NCBI GenBank assembly: GCA_949987705.1
Contig: OX465284.1
Span: 115,737,163 to 115,801,162 of the forward strand
Reading direction: 5' to 3'
Length of the DNA stretch: 64,000 nt
Source: Thereva unica
Taxonomy: Eukaryota > Arthropoda > Insecta > Diptera > Therevidae
The number at the start of each line of letters is the position of its first letter. Position 1 is the first letter of the stretch. This document shows, in pieces, positions 1-11,399 of the stretch. The notes under the pieces are model-generated. The model had not been told where the DNA came from. It saw only the letters and a program-made list of their open reading frames with translations, and made no database searches. Position numbers and translations under genes: made by a program.

Positions 1-2957
1 AATTCCTCACATTCTTGTCCTTCAAATGAAACAAAGCTCAAACAATCATGTGAAATCCATTTATAATAATTTCTTCTTCAAGATTAAACTTAGTGGCCTG
101 ATCGTAAAGCACAGCAGAATTGGGCTTTAATTGTAAAAAAGGTGAAGCTTTGTTCATTACATTATCTCCGTTTGATTTCGGCACGTTTTCAAAAGTGGTT
201 TAGTTTTTTGCTTAGCATACTCGTCTATCCGTGTTTCGTCGTCAGTTATTATGCATTTCATGAAGGTGGGTTCCGTGGGTAGTTGAGATATCTGCAGTGA
301 CATGCTTTCTACAATCTTCGATCGGGGCTGGTGTAGAAGGAGTCGCATCAAATAACCCATACAACCAGAGGTAATAAAAATGGTAATAAAAAGGTAATAA
401 AACAAAGCCACATGAAGAGGTAGGCTTTGTGTCTAAAAAATAGAGAAAATAAACGGAACAACTGCTATGAGCACATGGGGAGATGAAGCTAAAATTTCAC
501 TTGACAACTCTGTACAGCGTTTCCAGCCTAGAAATAAATTACAATTTTTTAGCGATATATTTTACGCGTGTCTTTCAAATGATAAATTTGGGGTACTTTT
601 TACATAATGTATATATATTTAGAAGTTTCATTCAGTATAGACTAAATTTGATTAAAAATCTAGTATATGTTGTTTAGCCGGCAGTTTTATCTACATATTA
701 CGGTTTTACTGGTGATTCAAAAAAGAACAAACAAACAAGAACCGAACTTGGTAATAGTGCTTCATAGCCATGTCACTAGCCAATTCCATGTTTAGTATCA
801 ACAAAAAAGTTTTGTTCCTATAACGAACTCATCTGTATTCCCAATTACACCAAGGCCAATATCCCAAAAAAAAAAAAAACTGTTTGATATAAGAAAATTT
901 TATCTAAAGACGAGAAACGTTTTTATTCATTTCTTATAATCACAGTTTGGAATAAGTTTCAGCAATAATTTCATCCATAAAAGGATAAAAGGCTTCGTAT
1001 ATCAGGGAATGTGCCTGGAAATGGCCCCAATTACCACCACTACACCCCGGCACCGCTCACACCCTCCGGATAGTATAGTGGTAATAAATCTTCCTCTTGT
1101 AACCTTAACTTAATCTAGAAGGCAGTTTCAGTTAATAAGTCCCAATTATTAGAGGACTGTGGAACTGCTTTAGAAAGTCTGCCCGAGCGCAAGGACGATG
1201 GTCCAGGAGCGCCTTCTGAGGCGGGGGGTGTATTCAATTCAACGAGAATATTATTCTAGAAAATGAACGTTTTTTTTTTCGAAATTACTGCTACATAAAA
1301 GATGCCAGGCAGTTTCTAAATACCTTATTGCGACTTTTTTCGGCGCTGGAGTACACAAATTCAAATATTAGATTTTTGTACCCACGGGAAGACGCCAGAG
1401 GGGGAAAAATCGATTCGGAAAAATGCGGCTGCTGCTGTTGCTTTGCCTTGTTGTCACACAGGTAGGAAGGATACTCTACAGGAGCTCTGGACTATATTGT
1501 GTTTGCATGCATGTATTTGTTACGTGAAATCAAGAAAAACCAATTTCAGTTTGTCCTGAAAGTTTCTCTGGGGCTCGGGTGGCGGGGGGCGGAAGCACTA
1601 ACGAAACGGAACAATTTCGTGTGTCTTGTATCCTGACGATTCTAGCAAATTATATTCCTTTTTGGTAAAAAACAATCAGATATTTTATAAACTAAGTGCA
1701 GTAAAAAGGCATAGAGACGGCACTACACCGTTCAGCCCGGCAACAATGGGATATACTCGTTTGGCCAGGGCGTACTATAACCATTCGCTGGAAAATATGC
1801 TCGGATACTTTTATCAAAACTGCTGCTTTACATTCTGCAGAGGATACAGGCGCGCTCCTAGATGCTCTCTCTGGCTGCAGGATAATGTGGGGGCGCCCAA
1901 ATTGGATAGGGTCCAATTAATTTTAGTGAATCATTAAAACGAATCGAGATAATCCCGAGGATATTAAACAATACTCGCGCCTACATAGGATTATGAAACA
2001 AGACCACATCATAATCATAAAATTGTGAAAATTGATTTTTCTCTTGCTCTCTGCCCCAAGGAATCCCTCTGCGCCATTTTTTTCCATCCTTAGATCTTAC
2101 TTTAAAAGACTGATAAAATGCGTATCAATTCCTGTGTAATGGGGCCCTCTCGCTCGTAACAAGATGCTGGAAGATTCTTAATGTGGGGTAAAAACCGAGT
2201 TAATATTCCACCCCTGATGGGTGCTGCTGCCCCCATACCCCACAGCTGATGGGCTGTGATAATTTTATCCTTAAGCCTTATAACATTCAATCGTCAGTCT
2301 GTCGCCGGCAGTTCAGTTGTTTTTTTTTCAACAATGGAGAAAAAATGGAGAAATAAAATAACGAGGTTAATCAAAACTTCTCCGTTTTTTTCGTTATTCC
2401 TTTTTATGTTTTTTTTTGCTGCTTTTGTTTGGTGCGATCTAAAGTAATCTCATAGTAGTCAAGAACAAGCCAGCTCACGTGTTTTAGTACAATTTCAGGA
2501 TTTATTATCCTTTTATTGTTACATTGCTTTTTTTGTGTGTGCGAGCCAGGATAATAGCGCTGTAGTTTTTTCCCTTTCTTCTCCCTGTGTGCGCGCTCCA
2601 TTAAAGGCCATCATGAATATGTATCTAGAGGAAATTCATTTTATTCTGTGTATTTACTTTCGGTAAATGCGATGTTGGGTAGAGAGAGCCCTTCACAAAG
2701 GGTTGAAAAAGTACCCGACCGGTATTATAATTGCGAATGGCCACTATAATATTGTACGGAGCTTACGGAGATAGAAAAGGATTCCATTCGAAAAAAGACT
2801 GGCGACAAAGGGGATCATCACAAATTACATAGACGTAAATATATATTTTGTATGTAATAAATTCAGGGTTCAGGGATACAATGGAAATATGTATACTGAT
2901 AGTACTTCTAGTCACGCTGGTCAATGTCGCGCGAAACAATAAATCTGGTAACAATAA
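1..2957. other. gene-free left flank
   Basis: Only short open frames occur, with no recognisable domain and no convincing splice pattern. The one structured item is an isolated copy of the GGTAATAAAA motif at about 364-405 that matches the satellite array near 3.3-4.2 kb. A GC-richer stretch lies at about 1720-1920, but its two overlapping frames on opposite strands resemble no family I know. Confidence 0.5.
364..405 (+). repeat. isolated copy of satellite motif
   Basis: Three GGTAATAAAA-type boxes follow one another here, preceded by ACCAGA exactly as in the tandem array at 3330-4165. It is a single dispersed copy 3 kb from the array; the rest of the ~130-bp unit is not obvious around it. 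Confidence 0.6.
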
Positions 2958-3088
2958 GGCTGGTCGTCCACTGGAAGCGTATTCGAGCGGCTTCGCGCTT
3001 CGGCCATACAAATGAGCCGCTTGTAGCCGCTCATATGTATGGCCGTAGCGCGAAGCCGCTCGAATACGCTTCCAGTGGACGACCAGCC
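2958..3088. mobile_element. 131-bp hairpin MITE, PIF/Harbinger-like
   Basis: Two arms of about 60 bp are near-perfect inverted repeats (about 2 mismatches), starting GGCTGGTCGTCCACTGGAAG and ending with its complement, around a loop of roughly 10 bases. The element is flanked by TAA on both sides (2955-2957 and 3089-3091). A 3-bp TAA duplication is the classic PIF/Harbinger signature; the assignment to that superfamily is inferred from this alone because no transposase is present. The arms are GC-rich against AT-rich surroundings, which suggests a fairly recent arrival. Confidence 0.8.
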
Positions 3089-3329
3089 TAAGGATGAAAT
3101 GGGAGGAGTTAAAGTTGTGGCTTTACTAGAATTAAATTATAAAAAATTACGTCTTAATTCGATGATGTTCGACTACATCAAGGAGGGTAGTGTACCATAT
3201 TACCGTACAGCATGAACTTACTTATAGTGAGGCTATATACAGTTCAAACATTTCTTTTTATATTAGATTGTTTAATATCACCTATCTATGAATTTCGAAA
3301 ATGGTTTGCTTGGTTTAAAAGTGGTTATT

Positions 3330-4165
3330 AGCAGAGGTAATAAAAGGGTAATAAAAGAATACACAAATTTTGACAGGCAGATTCAATTCGTGAGTGCATT
3401 TACTCTATTTTTTATTTTATTCTTGAAGAATCTACTCAAATTTCTTACAACACATGATTTTTACCAGAGGTAATAAAAAGGTAATAAAACAATGCATCCA
3501 CTTGATAGGCACTTTCAGTTCGTGATTTCAGTTTCTTTAGTTTTTATGTTATTCTTGAAGAATTAAGTAAAATTTCTTACATAATATGATTATGTCCGGA
3601 GGTAATAAAAGGGTAATAAAAGAATTCTGTAATAAAAGGATAATAAAAAAAATTTTTTTGTCAGTCACGTCCAGCTCGTGAGTGTATTTTCTCTATTTTC
3701 TATTTTATTCTTGAAGAATCACATGTAATAAAGGGGTCATAAAACATTGCATCCATTTGACAGGCACGTTCAGATCGTGAGTTCTATCTTTTTAAATTTT
3801 ATATCATTCTTGAAGAATCTTGTAAATTTTTTCACAAAACACGATTAATACCAGAGGTAATAAAAGGGTAATAAAAAGATGTATCATTGGTTGCAGGGAC
3901 GTTCAGTTCGTGAGTGCATTTTCTCTATTTTTTTATTCTTGAAGAATCTAGTAAAATTTCTTACAAAACATGACTATTACCAGAGGTAATAAAAGGGTAA
4001 TAAAACAAATGCATCCATTTTGACAAGTACGTTCAATCCGTGAGTTCCGTTTCATTATTTGTTATATTTTTTCCGAGAACTAGTAAATTTTTTTACAAAA
4101 TATCCTCAGAGGTAATAAAAGGGTAATGAAAAGGTAATAAAACAATGCATAAATTTGATAGTAAA
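3330..4165 (+). repeat. tandem satellite array, ~120-136-bp units
   Basis: About seven degenerate units can be followed by a paired box, GGTAATAAAA then GGGTAATAAAA, at about 3335, 3471, 3601, 3722, 3857, 3986 and 4112. Between boxes most units share a segment with TTGACAGGCACGTTCAGTTC, then GTGAGT, then a T-rich run ending in the palindrome ATTCTTGAAGAAT, then TTTCTTACAAAACATGATT. The palindrome is intact in five units. There is no coding potential. Divergence between units indicates an old array rather than a young homogenised satellite. Confidence 0.85.
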
Positions 4166-4269
4166 AGATTCGCTTTAAATACGCAATGAGAATGAATTTT
4201 TTATAAAGAGGGAATACAAGAAAGAAGAAAAGTTATCCAAGTGGGATAAATGGGAATATGAACAGCCAT

Positions 4270-4345
4270 GCTCCTGAATGGATTCGAACCACGGAGCTCT
4301 TGCATGGTAGTCGGGCGCTTTAACTCCGAGACTACCGATGCCGGC
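4270..4345 (-). mobile_element. tRNA-like SINE head (candidate)
   Basis: On the minus strand a perfect pol III B box (GGTTCGAATCC, 4280-4290) lies about 35 bases downstream of an A-box-like TAGTCTCGGAG (4324-4334). This is the spacing of a tRNA gene. A normal cloverleaf with a paired acceptor stem could not be closed by eye, so a tRNA-derived SINE or tRNA relic is more likely than a working tRNA. Confidence 0.45.
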
Positions 4346-4399
4346 AATTTTTCTAAGAAATGACAGTGAATCTGACTAGGCGAGAAAATGAATATTTCC

Positions 4400-7259
4400 A
4401 CGTGTTGTGCGACATAGGTTCGTTAAGTGTTAAATAACCGCCATTGCTTAACTTTTGTGTCTGTGGAAGTGGAACTGGATTTGACTTGAATTTAGGATAC
4501 TGATTGATTGAGTACTGCCGAAAACTTTGTCATAAAAAAGAAAGACTTTCAGAAGCTTAAAAACGAATACACATAAGATCAATATCCTCCTAGTGGATTA
4601 ACTGTAAAAGTTTGCAGAAGAAAGATATTGATTCGATTTGTAAAGTGGTGTACATTAAATTTTTTCTAAAGTATTTCAAATGATTCTTGAAAAGTGAATT
4701 GTGTGCCGAAATGTAGAGGGCTTTCAGTGACGCAAAACAAAAGTTTCCGAATTTCTTTTTTTCTGTGAAAACGAAGAAAAAACAAGTAAAACCACTCCAA
4801 CTTCTCCAAAATCTCCCAAATTCTCTGCGTTCGTTCGTTTTTTTTGTTTCTGTGATTCCGACGTGATCTCAAAACTTCTGTCATTTCTCTTTCGTAACAA
4901 TGTAAGTATCGGCATAATTGTCCCGACTCCTCTGTCGCCCCCCCCCCCCTCAGCCTGCTCGCTTCATTTCAGTTGACAAGATAAGAAAATTCTAATTAAA
5001 AAGTTAAAAGATTAAAACGGCATAAATCTGTGTCAAAAACTTTAATTCTCTCCCCTCAAGGATCACAAGTCACACACAACTATACACAGCAGCCGAGTAC
5101 TTCTCTCATTAATTCTCTCGGGTCAAGCAAACTGACATTCTTTATTCTCGAAACAAAGGATCATCCCTCATTCTTATGGCTACTTGACCATGACCTCACT
5201 CTCCTTGCCATCCTCGACTCTGTGTGTAGTTTCTTAATGAAAACATCCTTTCAATATGCGAAGCCATGTGCAGAAGTCCGGCTGAAAGTTGTGTGTTGTA
5301 TCCTTGCTCGTATCTGATTTGCTAAATTAGAGGCACAAAACTGGGATGTATCCTTATAGTCAGGATATATGTACGAAAAAAAAAGTATTTATCCCGTTGT
5401 TTGCGGGCATCCTTCGAGGATTAAAATTCTCATCGGCCGGATCCTGATGGGAGAAGAAATTTAAAATTCATTGCCTTATGCTGAATTACACTGGGCCGGG
5501 GCGTATCCTGGCTGGCATCTTTTGTTCATCAAAATTAAGGAGAACGTGAATCGAATATCAAATGTCCTTTGTCGGTGCTAGTTAGAAACTCGATACGGAA
5601 TTCGAAAAAGCTTTTAATGAAACAAGTAAGTAAGTCGGGTGGGGTGCGGTGGGGGGGGGGGGGGAATTGAAGTAAAATTTAGAATCTATAAAGAGAGCAT
5701 TTCGCAGAAGTCTCCAGCTAAGCACTGTGTCACCTAAGAGAGCTCTACGATGGATAACTAATTGCATGACTCAGGGGGATCCATTCCCTTGCCAGAGGAG
5801 ACGAGCGGGTGGAGACAGAATGAGAAATGGGGCCAGCCCCAAACCTGAAAGTTTTTTTTCTGTTTTTTTTTTGTTAGGGTGAAAAGTTTTATTTTCGCCC
5901 CTAGAGTTTGCATGTTTGTGATTTTCTTCCTTTTTTTGGACATCGCACGCCATGACTCACCGCCAGCCAAAACAACACTCGCAGAAGGAGCTCGCCCCCT
6001 TGGAGTTGTATGCGGCGGAGACAAGAGGCTTGGATATTATGATTGGCCTGTGTTTGCCATTCTGATATAATCGTGTGCGGCATACGTGATTCGGATTTTT
6101 AACAAAATCTAATTCCACGTTTCCGAGTGAGTCGCCTCCACTATGGATGCGTAGAAGAAAATGTTAAGCACACGTTACCAGCCCCAACAACACCCGCCCC
6201 AATTTTTTTTTCCATATTTTCCAAATCAATTTTCAAATAACATAATAGAATTTGAATTTTTCGGGAATTGGTGTCTATTTCTGGAATCATTGGGGAACAT
6301 TTTTTTATAATAAGAAAATTCCTTGGAGGATTTTCACCGAGATGAAATTTGTAAATGAGAATTACTTATGTGCATGTATTACTAATGCCGCTGAACGCTT
6401 TACATGCCGAATAAGCCGGGCAGAAGTGGGAGGGACTTATGAAAAATTAAACCTGATTAAATTTCGGGATTATGACGACGGCATTTCTCTAGATGAAAAT
6501 CTTTAATGATTTCATGACTTCAAAAGAATTTATTTTGCTTCATTAAAAGTTGTTTTGCGGAGATTTTTCATTTTCAAATTTATGGAAATTTCGACAGAAG
6601 CTTAACATGGCTAAGTTGCCGTGAGAAATGGCCATGCAGCACCTTTTTCAATCGCAAAAAAAGAAGTTTTATTTTAATAGGTCATAAATATTGTACCTAA
6701 ATTAACGAATATCAAACGAATATTCTACAAAACATATACTAGTAACACCTGTATCGGTTTTTCGTCTGCCTCAGTGACCAGTGTGAATCTAATATGATGG
6801 TCTAATCCAGCTTTTAAAATGTGGGTATAGTTTTGACTGGGAATCTGCGATGGAATTAGCTTCACACATCTGCCGAAGCAGACGTCTGTACTGGACTTCA
6901 ATGTTAGCCTCAGTTCCCATATTGAACTCAGGAAAAATCAAGCCTGAGTTTGCCCAACAGAACATGAAATTGAGGTTGAAAGTAAAACCTCGCACAAAAG
7001 AGAGTAATCAACGGGAATAATGGAATGCCATTCCAGTGAACTTTTGCATTTCTAATTTCTGGCGAAAAAGCAGCAACAATTTTAAGCTCGAACTGAACAT
7101 GGGCGGTGAAACCATTTATGCGAATTGAAATGGACTTTGTTGAACTGAAGCCGGGGTATAAGACTCTTTGAGCCGATCTAGGAATGTAGTAGCCATGATA
7201 AAAATTTGTCGCTATTATAATAGAGAATGCTTCACTGAAATTATCGCCGTACTGCCTGT
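4400..7259. other. no gene seen
   Basis: The stretch is AT-rich with homopolymers, including a C run at about 4940-4950 and a G run at 5650-5662. Only short frames occur on both strands, without domains, conserved splice patterns or repeat structure. Confidence 0.4.
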
Positions 7260-7885
7260 ACCGCAATATTCAATAACTAGCCCACGCGGCTCATCTTCAC
7301 ACCCTGCAGTCCTCACTTTTCGCTCACACTACGTTCTAAAAATTCGTTTTTAAATAGAGCAACTCGACGGTGGAACAATTCCCCACAGTCACTGGCCCTG
7401 TGCTGAAAGTCGAGTCATATGACAGTTGTATGGATATGTCGTTGTCGTCTCGTTTTTTAGTTGATGTGCTGAGAGTTGGGTGGCGTGACAAGTCGTTTGA
7501 GTTGAAGAAATTGTCGTTTCAGTAAAATTACGACTGTCGGCACAGGGGTCAGAGTTACAATAAAAACGACTGCCAGTACACCAAATAAGCTGTCGTTTAT
7601 GTCGGCGGATTTTACACGACAAGAATCGACTATTAGCACACCTCTGTTTTAGCTTCACTTCTTATGACAGCAAATACGACTTTCAGCACATGGGCCACTA
7701 TTTCCGAACTCATACAACACCGTAAATTATTACTGTTCGCCATTCTGCTTCAACACCCCCATACCCTCCCTAAGCTATCCTAATCTCTGCTATGCTTCAA
7801 ACTGAGTTTACTACTAAGTATTGCACTATGATTCTGATCGACTAATAGCCATGTGCGCTCGTGAAGAAAGAAAGAAAGAAATGGA
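7260..7885 (+). mobile_element. LINE 3' end relic (jockey/I-like)
   Basis: The translation carries the C-terminal pattern of insect LINE ORF2: SHPAVLTFR, then RW-NN-P, then FPNSYNT before a stop. It is followed by a short 3' region and a GAAAGAAAGAAAG tail near 7865-7880. It is damaged by stops and frameshifts and split by the MITE at 7393-7697. The LINE copy ending near 51.0 kb has the same CCCACAGTCA...CGAACTCATACAACA text without the insertion, so that copy serves as an empty site. Confidence 0.6.
7393..7697. mobile_element. MITE with TGGCCCTGTGCTGAAAGTCG ends
   Basis: The left end TGGCCCTGTGCTGAAAGTCG is mirrored at the right by CGACTTTCAGCACATGGGCCA. A further inward-facing copy of the terminus (CGACTGTCGGCACAGGGGTC) sits at 7531-7550, so this copy looks like two units fused. 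It interrupts a LINE 3' end whose intact version is seen near 50.78 kb. No target duplication longer than 1-3 bp is evident. Two shorter relatives lie at 51195-51288 and 51316-51412. Confidence 0.7.
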
Positions 7886-9867
7886 ACGACAAAGCACTAT
7901 AACGCGGTGTGGAATCGAATTGAAATGCACAATCGAATAATTGATGTCCGGAAGTTTCCGCTAGATTCTGAATGACTCATCAGAAATCTTAATGTAACGT
8001 TGTCCTGTTGACAAGATTACTCATCCAGGTCTTCAACAACGTAAATCCAGTTAATTGTGGAGTTGCAATGCCTGTAAAACCTCTATCCTGTTGTTCAATG
8101 AAACTACGGTAACACACTGTTGTGATCGTGGTGATCATAAGCAAACATTATCATTTGTTTGATCTTTGATTGAGTTCGCCGACTTCTGCTCTCCTTAGAC
8201 TGTGATTTCAACTCCGAATCAAAGTCTTTAAAGAACATTTCAACAATAATTAATTCGATAAACAAATTCTAAGCCAATTCGCTTCGATCATTATCTGGTT
8301 TGTATGGTTCTCCTAGAACGCTTTAGATCTAGGCGATCAGGCTGGAATCGACATAATTGCACTAAGTAAAACCCGTCCAAAATGAGCTATAATTGTACTA
8401 CTGACTCTATCATGACAAATGAAATTATGAATACAGTGCGCCAAGCAATTTAGTACTATCATAAAACAACGATATTATACAGGATAGCCCTCATCCGTTA
8501 ACTTACAGGCCGCCGGCAGGCCCTGGCCTTTTAGGCGAGACCGATAGGCACGGGCCGATGAAGGCCACACGTTACTCAGTCTGACTGAGGGATGAGGACA
8601 GTCCGTGGACTGATAGCCCCCAGAGACACACAGGCGAAAACGACAGTTTCGTGTAGCTAGGTTATTAGTTCAAGTGCATTATTCATGACCTCAAAGAAAA
8701 TGTATGACGGAAGTTCAGATCTGAAGGCGCAGACTGACGATAAATAGACACAAACATAAAGTTTTTGCCAGTTTTCCTGGACTGCAGGCTACATCCTGTT
8801 GGCGGCCGGTAAGTGTGGTGATACCTGGCCTCAAGGCAAGAATCTTTGGGGCCATGGCCTGCCGGTGGCCTGTGTGTGACCCCATTGTCTTTAGAAACAT
8901 CTTTGATTAATATCAGTGTAACTTCATCCAAGGCAAAGCAACAAATTATCACATTTTCGTTATGAGGCAGGCGAAGGAAAAATGCCTAGAGTTATAAAAT
9001 TTAACACATCCTTACTACACTTAAAGATCGCCAACGACCGAATAGTCAGAGTCATGAGCAAATTCAGCCTATCCAATAAACTAATACGATTATGTCTAGA
9101 TCACGGATGGCCAATCTTTTTGGAATCAAGGGCGCAATTGTTGAGGGCGCAACAATGTGTAATGACCCAAAGCTGTATTGCAGGGTCAACATCGAACAAA
9201 CGGCAAAGAACGCCAATATGGAGCTATCTATGCCAGTAAGCAGACCTTCGCCAAGAAAGAAGACTTGAAGCCACACATGGAGCGCTGGCTCTACATATCA
9301 GTGATTATACCAGGCTTGACATACAAAACTAGTGTTCTGCTCTTGCAAAAGAATATAACAAATCCAGATTAGGCCAAATCCAGAGTGTTCTGTTGCGGAG
9401 TTATAGCGCTCTGTGCACAACCACTATGGAACGGAGGCGACAATTGCTGTCGTTCTAGATCTGTTACCACCTAATCTATATATTGGGCAGCCTGAAAGGA
9501 CCTCAGGCTACGAAAAGAGGGCTACTGGGTGGAGAAGACGTATGAACTAGGAATGGTAGAAGAGTCTTCTGATCAGGTGACATTTAAAATTAATTTCATC
9601 TCATGTTTCAATGTCCAGATCTCCACCAGAAAGCAATAGGAATCTTCCAGCCTAACAAGAGTTGGCTTCAAAGGCGATATAAGATAGGAAGTTTTGTTTT
9701 CTCTCCAAAAATACTTTCAGTCAGACAATTGGTCATTTTCTTTGCAGTTGTCTGGCTCGTGCTAGGATCAAACATCGTGCATTTACAAACCTTAAACCGG
9801 CTTCTGAATATGACGGACTTCGTTTAAGACACTCCAAGCACATTGTCATACGTTTTATGAGTACATA
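7886..9867. other. no gene seen; GC-richer repeat-like patch
   Basis: Most of this is anonymous AT-rich DNA. From about 8505 to 8873 it is GC-richer and bounded by a 24-bp inverted pair (about 22 matches) containing CCGGCAGGCC, which suggests another transposon remnant. Short frames at 8.7-9.8 kb show no recognisable domain. Confidence 0.4.
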
Positions 9868-10103
9868 GGGCCGGCGTTTGCCTTTTTTGCGCCCGGCGCA
9901 GTATGCCACATTGCGCCCCCATCAGATATTCATTGTTTAATCGCAGTGAAGGACAACGGAAAAAGACACAAAGACTCTGTGGAGTTCCTTTAATATCTGA
10001 AAATGAGGGCCCAGGTACACTTTTTCGATTTTTTTCTGAAATTGCGCCCTGTTAAATTGCGCCCGGTGCAAATCCACCAATTGAACCTATGAAAGCGCCA
10101 CCC
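9868..10103. mobile_element. dispersed repeat with TTGCGCCCGGTGC motifs, copy 1
   Basis: About 236 bp begins GGGCCGGCGTTTGCC and ends in CCTATGAAAGCGCCACCC; the two ends are imperfect inverted repeats. Inside are several GCGCCC boxes and the segment GCAGTGAAGGACAA. Related copies lie at 35801-35884 (right part only) and 36260-36558. It has no coding capacity, so a non-autonomous DNA element is the best guess. Confidence 0.65.
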
Positions 10104-11399
10104 ATGCGAATTCAGCTCCAAAAATTTCAATATTCAATCTCAATTTCCCTATCAACAAAAAAAAACAATATCGATTTGAAAAATCTGTTTTTCGACTCTC
10201 TTCAGTTCAAAAAAAAAACTTGTACCTAGTCACAATAATTTCCCAAAAAACTTTCACCAATAAATTTTAATTTCATGTTTTTTTACTCCAAGGTCTCGAT
10301 TTCACTTTATACACATACAAGTACATATATATATGAAATTTGTCTATTCAAGGACTTTTTGAACAAACTTTGACTTGACTCTACACAGGCAAGAGCCCAA
10401 CAACAACAACAAAAAAACCTCAAGCCGATAAGAAGATGAAGAAGAAAAAAATTTATATAATATAATATAATAATAATAATAGAAAAGGAACGGATAAAGC
10501 TCAAACAATGTTGTTTCATAAATCAATATGTATATGATGGCGGGGAGGGGGGAGGATGGTGTATGGAGGTTATACCTTTAAAAAAGCAAGGATAATCCCA
10601 GAGCCACATAAAAAATCATCGTGGTTCTTTCAATATCTGCAAAACACACTAATCGTATTTTAATGGGATCAACTGATATTATTTATAAATCTATTTTTAA
10701 TAATGATTTATCCAATGTTTGACGGTGGATATGGGGGGGATACACCAATAACAACAACAACGACCAGGATTGTAACATGCCCAAAAAGAAATGACTTGAA
10801 AGGAAAAAAATCGATATTGGATTTCACTTTCTAGCAGTCTCACCAACGAACGAGCTTCCTCCAAGGATAAAACTCAGGCAGCGAAATAAATTCGACGTCG
10901 GGCAATTATTATTTATATTTTTTTGTGTTGTTCGATGATTACATACTTAAGCAAGGAGAAAGGATGGAGAAGAAGAAGAATATATCGTAGGGTTCGATGA
11001 TGTCAATTGAGAAGTTCAAATACACTACGACGGAACAGAAGAGACAAAGCGCGATGGCAGTCGATATACAAGCTGTCAAAGTTGTTCCAGGAATTTTTTT
11101 TTTTGCCAAAGCATGTATGCAAAATGGTGAATGATTCTGACAGAAAAATATGTGGAGGGGGATGAACGAACCAAAAACGAAGAGAAAAATTTAAAATAAT
11201 ATTTTTTGGGTGCCTCTCTAGCGTATTCGAAATTTTCTTGAAGATTCTCCAGCAAGAATTGACGTTGGAGTACAATATAGGGTAGTTGTTGCTGGAGGGG
11301 GGTTTACACCCGGTTTTGTGTAAGGTGGATGGGCAATAAAAGAGGCCAGCATAGAAACCGGGGTTTTTCTAGTAGTATAAGGAATGTAGTAGCGCTTAG
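10104..11399. other. low-complexity, no gene seen
   Basis: AT-rich DNA with A runs, an AAC/AAG-type stretch at 10400-10450 and a TAA/TATAA microsatellite at 10455-10485. The short minus-strand frames are made of these simple repeats and are not credible proteins. Confidence 0.5.
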
